From Chara braunii (lineage: Eukaryota; Streptophyta; Charophyceae; Charales; Characeae): DNA of 64,000 bases. The DNA lies in the NCBI GenBank assembly GCA_003427395.1, contig BFEA01000842.1:392641-456640 (forward strand), in the 5' to 3' direction. Positions 54,741-64,000 of this stretch are shown piece by piece (position 1 is the first letter of the stretch; each line of letters opens with the position of its first letter). The position numbers and the translations under genes were made by a program. The notes beneath the pieces are model-generated. The model was not told the DNA's origin. It saw nothing but the letters and a program-made list of their open reading frames with translations, and made no database searches.

Positions 54741-57600
54741 CTGTCACTCACCGCGCCCGCTTCCGAGGTCCTCAATGACCTGCAGGGTGTGTTTTGAGAG
54801 TTGAAAGTCGCATACCCTGCGTATGAAAGAACTTTTCGGCATCATGGGAGCATGAAATTACAACCAATTAATCGGCTCAGTTAAGTATCCCCTTTCCTCA
54901 AGCGAACTGAGATCCAGGTTCAGTCTAATCTGAAGCACTTTGTTGTTCCCCTTAAGTGTGTGGCTCTCGGAACAAAATCGTGGCCATTCAACCAATGGAA
55001 CCACTCAGCGGGGGATGGTGGAGCGATAATCAAGAGGTTTGATTTTCTTTTTTTGCGGATGCACTCGGGCTGCCCTCTTCCTGCTTTCTCCCTCTCTCCA
55101 CGCGCTTTCGCTCTTACTCTTCGCGTGTGCTCAACATCTCCCTCGCGCCCTTTGTATGTGAAGAGCCCCTCACTCGCTCCCTGTTCCACTCTTGCAAGCG
55201 CGTACCCTCATCTGTTCCCCCCACTTTATTTATTTCCCCCTTCGCCTTCAGTATAGCGTTGATCTGCCATTCTCGGGAGCGTCACCTGACAGATTGATAA
55301 GCCAGGCTCTCCTCCCTATTCCGGTGAGCCGTTCAGAAAGCTCAATTGAGATTGACGAACCAGGTTTATTCCGAACTGTATCAAATAGCCTGTTAGAGAG
55401 CCCAACTCAAAATAAGGTCCTTTGCGATTAACGACCCACATCTTCGAACTGTTTCAGAGGACCAACCAAAAAAAAGTATGTCGCTTTGCCAATTTATAGC
55501 TCAGGCTTTCTTTAGGGAAAGTAAGGATACATAAAATAGAAAGAAGAAAACTCATATTTTCACACACTCTTTGCCCCTCTGACGCAGTCTTCCTTACCCG
55601 ACGTGCACCTTCCTCAAGAGACACGTTCACTTTGAGCGCGCGCTTCTTGTCCCTCACTCAACACGGTATACCCGTCCTTTGTTGTGAGCGCACACCGATC
55701 CCTCACTCATTCGGTACTCACTCTTTCTCTCACTCCTGCACACGGAGGCTTGCACCACTACTTACACGCGCTCACTTGCCCTCCCCCAAACAGCACAGCC
55801 ACCCTGGTCGTGCACCCCTTCTCCCTCACTCATTCCAGTTTAGCCTCTGATGCAGTCCCTCACTAGGGAGGCCCTTTTGCCGAACAAGTAAAGAGTCACA
55901 AAACAATGAATAAATTAAGAGTGAAAAGGGAAGAGTGTTTAATGACGATCGTAGGAAAACAGAGGTGCACCAGTCGAAGGGGATCATTCCAGGGTGCGCC
56001 CGAGGGCTTGTCCGCAGCCCTCCTTTTGGGAGTGACTTAGCTCCAACATGTTGGCAAGCAACCCAACGTCCATACACACGAGATCGAACATGAAGAAACT
56101 ACCAATCCAATTATTGTACCTGTTCGGAATAGACCAGAAGACCAATATTCCAGCGCGATCCAGGCGGAACCACTCGAGCCAATTCGCAGGCTTAGTCTTC
56201 AGCCTCTATCGACCTGATCAAGAATAGGCAGCAGACCAATTGATTGACTTTGTCCTTAATGCCGAGTGATCTGATCGTGTCCAAGTAGCAGGCCACCCCA
56301 CTGAGTCAGGCCTTACTGTAGAGTAACCCGATCACGAGCGATCGTTCCCTGAGTCAGCCCTTTTCGTCGCGTGATCACATCTCGAGTAGAGTCAACCTGT
56401 AGTGTCAAGTGGAAGCCCCTTTCCAGCCCCCAGAGTTTGCCACGCGGCAGGTCAAGCTGTGGACGTCGGAGCCGATCACAAGAGCACCCACCTGCTTGTA
56501 CTCAACTCCAACCTTCCTCACTGCGCCCTCCCCGTTCAACTCGTAGCTTCGCCTCTTTCTTTTGTACCCACTTCTGGCCTCCGCGACTCCGAGTGGGACT
56601 AAACCCCGGTAGCGCGACTTTCAACAAGCGGCCCTCTATTCGTCCTTTGACCCGGGACATACAGGTACACTTCTACCCCGCAGCTCTCTAGTTCAGCACA
56701 AAACTCCCACTAAAACGTCACTCGATTTGCATTTCTTCCACACACTGCTGTCCGCGCGTTCACTCAGTGATACCTCCCTTGATAGGCTCTCCTCCCTCAT
56801 CCGAATGCCCTCTCTCCTCTTGATCTCTCCATGCCTTGTTCGGTATCTAGTCATGTTGTCAGCAGCGCACGTCGGGCATGCCTCCCTCCTCCAGAGCTTC
56901 CCCGTTCCAACCGGGCTTTCTGCGCGTTTCACTTTCCTACGATGTGGACGCCTGGCACGCAGTCCCCCACCCCAGTCCGTGCATCCCCCTTTGCTCCACT
57001 GCTCTAGTTTGTATCCCCCGTCCGGTACCTGTCGCGGCCCCGCAGACACTCGCCCCTGGAATTTCAGGCCAGCCGATACGGTAAGCTATGGTACCGGCGC
57101 AGTGGCACCCATGTGACCCAACGGAAACGGCGGAGGGTACGACAATAATTCCAATACAGTCCCCCTTTGGGGCCTGTGCCGCGCAAATGGGCTGTAACAA
57201 AGGCCGAACAATACGCTGTATCCATAGAACAACAGCCCCCAATGCGATCCACATTCGGCGGTGGCAAACGCAGCGAGCGGTACCAATTATTATGTTAAAC
57301 TCTGACGAGAGCGTCAACCACAGTGAACCATGTCAGTGTCGTTTTAACAGCTGCACCGCCGTCATCAAACCAAGTACCATACCAGGCAGCCGTACTGGAC
57401 CCATTTCCGAACCAGTAACCACACCGAGATAACAATACCGACTTGCGGTAGACAGTGCCAAATCAATATCATCAGAAAGGAGTGAGTCACAGCAGCCCCA
57501 GACCTGTTGCCGTACTCAGAAATGTAAGCGTCAGAGGCCAGAAATCAATAGTACAGTGTCGCGGTATGCTGCTCCGTTGCCAACCACTGATCATATTCAA
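54741..57600. other. Unassigned region
   Basis: About 2.9 kb right of the broken end of element I. It is CT-rich in places (55060-55260 and 55620-55860) and has only short open frames. I see no recognised domain, splice-supported gene, LTR boundary, PBS or RNA gene. Confidence 0.5.
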
Positions 57601-58299
57601 ATTAAAGGAATCGAACTGTCGTGTTGCCGTTGTAGGGCCATACCCTGATAGACTTTCGAGCCTGAGTCGACCCCACTACGGGTCCCATTTGGCTCGGCCC
57701 GCCCACGCTCACGCTCAGGGCGCGGGCCGTTCGTCTCAGGGGCACCCTCACCTAGTGCTATGAGATGGGTGGGGATGGGCCGTTTACGAGAGGGCTTTAC
57801 ATTGGGGGATGTATGTAATGAGCGCGAGACTGAGGGAGACAGGGAGAGCCAAGGGAGAGGAGAGGGAGAGAGAGAGAGAGTGAGAGCACACACACACACT
57901 CACTCACTGGACACGACTTAGGGTCGGACACAGACACAATGGCAAGGACACAAAGTCGAAGTCTTGGATTCCGAATGTCGAAACAGGAGCAAGTCACACT
58001 GGGTACGAGTACAGCAGCTGGAAACTGGTACCAGACTGGTCCCTGTACTGTACGGGGCACCGGTATAAGTACCGGGTGTCCGGTACAGTACCGGGGGCAG
58101 ATCTGCAAAAGCCTCGAGGGCAGAACTGAAAAGTGCGGTATTTGAAAGTGGCGCCCGAATTGTAGCATGGCGCGAATTGTCCAAAATCCGATGGTACTAA
58201 AGGAGGGGTTTTGGAAAAAGGGTGCCAGGCCGAAAACGGGAAGTAGCAGAAACAGCAAAAAGATGGACCAGGGATCGAGCCCTGGCGGAGTCCGTAACA
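57600..58299 (-). repeat. 3' LTR of element J (left end unresolved)
   Basis: On the minus strand it begins TGTTACGGACTCC at 58299, right after a purine tract, as expected for a 3' LTR. The left limit is a guess because the partner LTR lies outside the window. A palindromic block CCAGGGATCGAGCCCTGG is at 58268-58285. A GA repeat (about 57850-57882) and a short CA repeat lie inside. Confidence 0.55.
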
Positions 58300-58315
58300 C
58301 TATCCCCTCCCTCTA
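58300..58315 (-). promoter_or_regulatory. Polypurine tract, element J
   Basis: The minus strand reads AGAGGGAGGGGATAG directly before TGTTACGG. Confidence 0.7.
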
Positions 58316-58459
58316 GAAGGCAACGTCCCGGCTGCCAAAAGTCATGAAGCCATGCTGAAAGCTGTGAAGGACGGGATGGGGCCGATCACTGGTCAACAAG
58401 TCGAAGGAGGAAAAGGGGTATAATGTAGGTGATAAGGCACAGGGTGTCGTGTTGGTGGG

Positions 58460-58825
58460 TTGTGAACAGGGCTATCCTACTGGTGGGCTAAGGGTATTGC
58501 GGGGAAACAGGATGGTCCTACTGATATTCTACAAGGGGGAGCCTGTAACAGAATATCCTACTGATGTTCTACAAGCGTGAACAGGGGATAGGGTATTCCT
58601 ATTGATGTTCTACAAGGGTGAACAGGGGATAGGGTATTCCTATTGATGTTCTACAAGGGTGAACAGGGGATAGGGTATTCCTACTGATGTTCTACAANTA
58701 CAAGGGTGAACAGGGGATAGGGTATTCCTATTGATGTTCTACAAGGGTGAACAGGGGATAGGGTATTCCTACTGATGTTCTACAAGGGTGAACGGGGTAT
58801 TTCTATTGAAATTCTACACGGTTAT
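58460..58825. repeat. 41-bp tandem array in the 3' region of element J
   Basis: Units such as ACAAGGGTGAACAGGGGATA plus GGGTATTCCTATTGATGTTCT repeat every 41 bases at 58571, 58612, 58653 and beyond, with diverged units to the left. There is one N at 58698. About eight copies in all. Confidence 0.9.
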
Positions 58826-59552
58826 GGGTTGTCAGGGGATGAAAAATAAAATAAAAGAATTGCATGTTGCAGGTTCGAGGGCAATTTCACATGTACAAGG
58901 GTTGGGGTGTCTGATGGGATCTGGGTACACAGTCTGAGGTCTGTAATGGGTCAAGGGGTCTGGGGGGTCTTCAAGTGCCTTGATCAGCAGCAGGAAAGGG
59001 GTCTTCGGAGGTCTTGAGCAGGTCCCAAAGTAGGCAGCAAGGCGGTCTTCAGCGGCTGCGACTGGAGTTGGTCGTAGAGGTAGTCCAAAAGGCCAAAGTC
59101 GAAGTGCTCAGGTGCGTCCGGTACATGATTGGCAATGGAGTCTGATCCGGTAGCAAGGGAGTCGCAGACTGGTACATGGTTCATGTGACAAGTAGCTGCT
59201 CCAGGGAGTCTGCGAGGCAGGGTGCCGGCCGTTGTAGCAGCATGGTGGCCAATCCAGCTGCATAATCTCCATGAACAGTGATGCAGCAAGCCATCGCCCT
59301 CGTGCGCATGCCATTAGATCCTTTATCGCTGGTCGTCACGCAGGTCCACCAGCATTGGACAAGATGGACAAGGAAGTGGAGAGGACGAATGGGGCAAGGC
59401 TAGGCGAGGAACAAGGGCAGATCAGACATAAGAAATGTCGGTCAAGGGAAAGGGTGGCTGTGGCGGGGGTGTGTGTAGAGCAAGGTGGCGAGGTTGTAGC
59501 AGGGTTTAAGCAAGGGTTCAGGGTTTAGTCAGGGTATGGGCAGGGGGGGTAG
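58826..59552 (-). other. 3' untranslated region of element J
   Basis: DNA between the array and the pol stop codon. No protein similarity; the short open frames look like chance. Confidence 0.6.
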
Positions 59553-62500
59553 CTATGCTGCAGGGTGGGAACGATCATAGGTGCGGACAAGTCTCATGGC
59601 ATTATTGAGATTTTCAAGGGGTTCCCATGTTGATTCTTCGTCAGGGTATCCGGTCCATTTGACTTTGTATTCGGTGATTGGTTCCGGATGGTCTGCGACT
59701 TGGGTTGTTCTTCTTCCTATGATTGATTCGACTATTAATTCTGGTCCAGTGGGAAGCATGATAGGTGGAGGTCGAGGATATGGGCGATCAGCGAACTCAG
59801 GCAGGGATTCGTGGTATTCTTTGATATATTCTACGTGGAAGACTGGGTGTACGCGGCTCATGTCAGGGGGTTGCTGGAGTTTGTAGTTCACGGGAGAGGT
59901 TTGTTCAATGATGGGGAAGGGACCGAGCCACTTGTTCGAGAGTTTCTTGGACAAGCCCTATTCGGGTTCAAAGCGTTTGGCGGAGAGCCAAACTTTGTCC
60001 CCTACTTGGAAGGTGATATCACGGCGATGCTTGTTGGCTTGTTTAGCTTGTTGTTCCTAGGTGTGCTTCATCGACTCGGTTGCTTCTCTTAGGAGACGGT
60101 TCATTGTTGCAATCCATTCATTGAGAGAGGGACAGGGGGAGGATGGGTTGAGTTGCGAGGGGAGCAAGAAGTCAGAAGGCAAGCGTGGGTGATAGCCAAG
60201 GTCAAGGTAGAAGGGGGACATGCCAGTGGAAGGGCAAACGTCGTTGTTGTAGGCAATCTCGGCGGCGGTGAGCAGCTGATCCCAATCGTGCTGGTGGGGA
60301 TGACAATACTTCCACAAGATTCTTTGGAGAGTATCGTTCATCTTCCCGGTGTGTCCGTCGGTTTGTGGATGGAATGCAGTGCTGTACCTGAGCGTGGTTC
60401 CGTAGGCATTGAAGAGTTGTTTCCAGAATTGAAAGAGGAAGCGGGGGTCACGATCACTGATGATATTCTCGGGGAGGCCGTGGTGTCTGGCGACATGGTC
60501 GAAGAAGAGAATGGCAATGTCTTTGGCGTTGTGCGAGGTGGCACATGGGATGAAGTGAGCACGTTTGGTCAGGCGGCAAACAATGACGTAGATGCAGTCA
60601 TGCCGGCGGTCGGTCTTGGGAAGACCGCACACGAAGTCCATGGAGACGGACTGCCAGCGGTGGGTGGGGATGGGCAATGATTGAAGCATGCCGGGCTTAG
60701 CCCGGATCGAGGGGTTGACGGCTTGACATGTGGGGCACGAGTGGATGTAGGCTTTGACGTCAGCAAGGAGGGAAGGCCAATGGAAATAACGGGAGATGGT
60801 ATCAAAGGTTTTCTGGAAACCAAGGTGGCCAGCGGTCTTGGCGTCGTGGTGCTCGGCCAAGAGCTGGGTGCGGAGGCCACGGGTGTCAGGGATGCAGAGT
60901 TGGCGGGTGCCTTTGGTTTCAATGTAGAGAAGGTTGTCGTGGATGGCGAAGCCGGAGACGGGGTCGAGGTTACGGAGTTTGTTGTAGATGGTGGAGAAGT
61001 CGGGGCAAGAGAGGTATCCTTGGGTGTAGCGATGGTGGAGCGATGGCAGGAGTCGGATGTGGGTCATGGCGGCGTAGACTTTCTCAAGGGGCTTGTGGTT
61101 GGGGCAGCGGGAGAGGGCATCGGCAACACGGTTGCTTTTGTCGGGGGTGTGGCAAATGGTGAAGGTAAATTGGGCAAGGAAGTCGAGCAAGCGGGCTTGG
61201 CGAGGGGTGATGTCTTTCTTGGTAAGAATAGAGGAAACGACGGTGTTATCGGTACGGATGGTGAAATATTGCCCGTCGAGGTACAGGCGCCAGACTTTGA
61301 GGGCGTAGACCACGGCGAGGAGCTCCTTCTCGTTGGATGGGTAGTTCATTTCTGTGGGAAGGAGTTTCTTGCTGGCAAATGCGATGGGGTGCTCGCCGGG
61401 TGGGCATTGGGAGTGAGTGGGGGAGTCCTTGATGGAGGGGGTTTCCACGGGGTCGGGGGGAAAGTGTTGGGATAAGACGGCCCCAATGGCAAAGTCGGAG
61501 GCATCCGTGGTGACCAAGAAGTGGCGAGTGGGGTCGGCGATTTTGAGGACAGGGGCAGTGGTGATGAGCTCCTTGAGTTTGTTGAAGGCGGCTTGGCGGC
61601 GGTCTGTCCAAGCGAAGGGTTCGGTGGCATGGGTGAGCTCATGGAGAGGGTAGGAAATGTCGAAAAAGTTGCGTATGAAGGGGCGGTAGTAGTTGGCGAG
61701 TCCCGTGAAGGAGCGAAGTTGGGTTAAAGTGGTGGGAGGGGGGAACTCGACGAGGGCAGAGACCTTTTTGGGGTCCATGCGGATGCCGTCGGTGGAGACA
61801 ATGTGACCAAGGTATTCTACGCTAGAGGCAGCAAATGTGCATTTGCTGAGCTTGGCGTAGAATTTCTGGTCGTGGAGAATGGCGAGAACTTGGCGGAGAT
61901 GATCAAGGTGGGACTCGAAGGTGGGGCTAAAAACAAGGATGTCGTCAAGGTAGATCACGACACAGACTTCGAGGAGGTCGCGGAAGATGTGGTTCATGGT
62001 GGATTGGAATGTGGCGGGGGCGTTGGTGAGACCAAAAGGCATTACGAGAAACTCGTAGTGCCCGAAGCGGGAGCAGAAGGCGGTTTTGTAGGTGTCCTCC
62101 TCGGGGATGCGGATCTGGTGGAAGCCACTGCGGAGGTCGATCTTGGTGAAGTATTTGGCTCCAAGGAGGTGATCAAGAAGTTCGGATATCCGGGGAAGCG
62201 GATACTTGTTCTTGATCGTGACCCGGTTCAAGGCGCGGTAGTCCGTGCTCATGCGGAGTTCTGAGGTGCCGTTCTTCTTGACGAAGAGACAGCTGGTACC
62301 GAAGAAGGGAGGAGCTAGGCTTAATGAATCCTTTTTCAAGGAGTTCATTGAGCTGGCGCTTCATTTCTTCGGCCTCGGGGACGGAGAGCTGGTATGGGGT
62401 GCGGCAAGGGGGGGAGTGGCCGGGCTCGAGATCGATGGTGTGGGAAACACCTCGGTCGGGAGGTAGTCTGGCGGGCAAGGATTCGGGAAACACGTCTTTG

Positions 62501-63381
62501 AATTCGGATAGGAGGGCGGAGATTTGAGGGTCGGAGGGGGGGTCTTGGTCGGGTTTGTCTGTTGGAAGCAAGTCCTTGGGACGGTCGCGGTCAATGACAA
62601 GGCAATAGTAGGTGGAGTCGGGGTGCTCACGGGTCATGTGAAGAAATTGGTGAGGAAAGATGGGGGAAGGGGTGGAGGGAGGGAGAAGGTAGGGGATGTC
62701 AATGGGTGGATCGGGAGGGATGGAGAGGCGGACGAAAGAGGGGTGAAGGTATAGAACATGTAGCGGTCGAGCCAAGGAGTCCCGAGTACGATGTCGCACA
62801 TGAGGTGCATGACATCGAAGGAGACCTGACTACGAAGAGGTGCGACAGTCATTGTGGTCTCGGGGATCTGTGCGGTCGACGACGATGGCGGAGTCCTTAT
62901 CCCCTAGGCGGATGGTGATCGGGGAATCATAGCCGGTGGAAGGGAGGCCGGCTTTGCGGACACAGGCATCCGTGATGAAATTGCCGGTGGCACCAATGTC
63001 GAGAAGGGCCTGGAACTTCACCGTCGATGCTCCAAAGGAGACGACGACGAACTTGAGCTGGAACTGGGCGGTTCCGGCATAAACGGAGGAGATCATGGCG
63101 TTGAGGCGGCGCTGCTCGAGGCCTAATCTAACAAGCCGAGTGTGTTGGTCTTGTTCCTCAACGAGATCGGAGAAAGTGATGGTGTAGGGGTTGGGTAGAG
63201 GGTAGTGGAACATGTGGCCGTGGGGTGCTCAGCCGACGGAATAGAGGACGTCGTCGGTAGGAGGGGCGGAGTAGATTGCGACGCCTGGGGGGTGTCTGGT
63301 GTGAAAGTTGTCGCCGGGGGAGGGATTGGCAGACGAATTGTTGATGCGAGGGCATGGCTACAAGGGGCGGGGGGACAGTGT
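59553..63381 (-). pseudogene. pol: Pol of element J (protease, RT, RNase H, integrase, chromodomain)
   Basis: Protease has LLDIGATGNFI near 63005; two compensating shifts flank its end (DIVLGTPWLDRY near 62780). RT starts EAEEMKRQLNELLEKGF and shifts frame once near 62325. From 62348 to 60057 the frame is open: RT with YLDDILVF, RNase H with TTDASDFAIG, NEKELLAVVYAL, RTDN and VADALSR, and integrase with zinc site (HHDAKTAGHLG, CPTCQ), MDFV and SDRD. The third catalytic residue is Gly (TDGHTGKMN, 60345-60347) instead of Glu. Two TAG codons, at 60057-60059 and near 59957, split off the GPF module (KWLGPFPIIEQ) and a canonical chromodomain (YKVKWTGYPDEESTWEPLEN), which ends at 59553. Chromodomains in this family are known to guide integration by binding chromatin marks. 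Confidence 0.93.
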
Positions 63382-64000
63382 TTAAGAGGAGGAGGGCCCA
63401 GAGGCCGCGGTGGAGGAGGAGGAACTGGTTGTGGGAGGGCTGGATCCGGTGGGGCGGGAAGTCTGGTGGGTGGAGCGGCCGGCCTTGGGGCAATTGGTTT
63501 GCTGATGCCCTAGCTGGCGGCAACGGAAACAACCACCGTTGGCCTGGAGGAAGGCGCGTTCGGCGGGGGTGAGCTTTTTGAGACGAGGGGGTTGGGGGGA
63601 GGAGGAAAGCTGGGAGGCCAGGCGTTGCCGTTCCATCCTCATGAGATGGACAGCATGGAAGTTTTCCTCGGTGAATTGGGCTGGGTCAAGGGACTCGGGA
63701 GAGGAGTCAAAGTTGTCGTCGGAGGGGAGTGACGAGTCGTCGGAGGGCGTGTTGTGGAAGAACCGGGTGCGGTAGGGGGTGGCTGGTCGTTGAGAGCGGA
63801 GGTGAGGAAGGCGATCATGGTGGAGAAGGGGGGTAAGGAGATCAGTGAGAGGGAGCTCGGGCTCATGGGTGAGGGCTGCGGCGAGGTGGGGGAAGCATAC
63901 CCGCTTGATGCGGGAGATGAAGACGTAGTCGGGAATGAGAGTTGACGGGATGTGGAGGAGGAGGGAGCGAACGTAATGGATGAATCGCTCGGTGGGGCCG
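63382..64000 (-). pseudogene. gag: Gag of element J, C-terminal part
   Basis: The frame is open from the window edge to a TAA at 63382-63384. It begins GPTERFIHYVRSLLLHIP and includes a capsid-like helical region, an acidic linker (DDSSLPSDDNFDSSPESLD) and a zinc knuckle CFRCRQLGHQQTNC (CX2CX4HX4C) near 63530-63490. A Ser/Pro-rich end follows. The frame is the same as that of protease. TAA at 63382, TAG near 63360 and TGA near 63228 separate the two, so a fused Gag-Pol was probably broken by nonsense changes. A real gag stop at one of these sites cannot be excluded. Confidence 0.8.

Larger units (their letters stand above)
58300..64000 (-). mobile_element. Element J: chromovirus-type gypsy retrotransposon (partial)
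   Basis: The minus-strand order is gag (running off at 64000), protease, RT, RNase H, integrase, chromodomain, a long 3' untranslated region with a tandem array, PPT, and the 3' LTR at 58299. Gag and Pol share one frame, as in many chromoviruses. Unlike the other elements, it ends in a canonical chromodomain. Confidence 0.9.

Noticed and set aside
60681-61475. A 264-codon open frame on the plus strand, and others opposite J pol
   Set aside because: It is antisense to the intact RT-RNase H-integrase frame of J, whose GC-rich codon pattern keeps the opposite strand open. It has no domain of its own.

Overview
This window is a nest of Ty3/gypsy (Metaviridae-type) LTR retrotransposons in a eukaryotic nuclear genome. 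I found no confident host gene, no rRNA or tRNA gene and no CRISPR array. The organism is probably a streptophyte (green plant lineage). A charophyte alga such as Chara is my guess, from the initiator-tRNA-Met primer binding sites, the dense gypsy nesting and the lack of genes. That guess is inference; no host gene supports it. There is a 260-base assembly gap (20846-21105), and single Ns are scattered in repeated parts.

Layout. 1-183 is the 3' tail of a C-family LTR inserted in the gag of E, a minus-strand relative of element D (184-2651). 2652-4093 is unassigned DNA with a 31-bp tandem array and a MITE-like inverted-repeat unit. Element A (4094-11779, minus) has both LTRs, PBS and pol, but gag is gutted. 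11780-13046 holds repeats, a tentative two-exon ORF and the start of an old LTR, F. Element B (13047-22277, plus) is complete with LTRs and a perfect 5-bp target duplication CTGCC; it interrupts F (rest of the F LTR 22278-22985, then its PBS). Element D (plus) begins at 23045, just after the F PBS. Its 3' LTR is split at 31395/40239 by element C (31396-40238, plus, target duplication GGGGC). 40297-41190 holds a CA/CG tract and an LTR tail with PBS (G). Element H (41191-50213, minus) sits in the G leader. Element I (50283-54740, minus) lacks gag and 5' LTR. 54741 to about 57.6 kb is unassigned. Element J (LTR edge 58299, coding 59553-64000, minus, running off the window) is a true chromovirus with a canonical chromodomain.

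Each autonomous copy would have encoded Gag (capsid plus zinc knuckle) and Pol (protease, RT, RNase H, integrase with a GPF/GPW module and a chromodomain or chromodomain-like tail). All copies seen here are disabled by nonsense codons, frameshifts, deletions or catalytic-residue changes. B and C are sister families; A, D/E, H and I form a second related group; J is separate.

The most interesting signals are noncoding. An octamer, GCCATAGC, recurs in LTRs and leaders of several families, always in the same sense orientation and at similar LTR offsets. A leader hairpin shared by D, E and H shows a covarying base pair in its closing stem. Arrays of TTGAC (D/E) and CCACGTCA (C) motifs fill the leaders. 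A palindromic block is shared by the U3 ends of D/E and J. All counts were made by eye.
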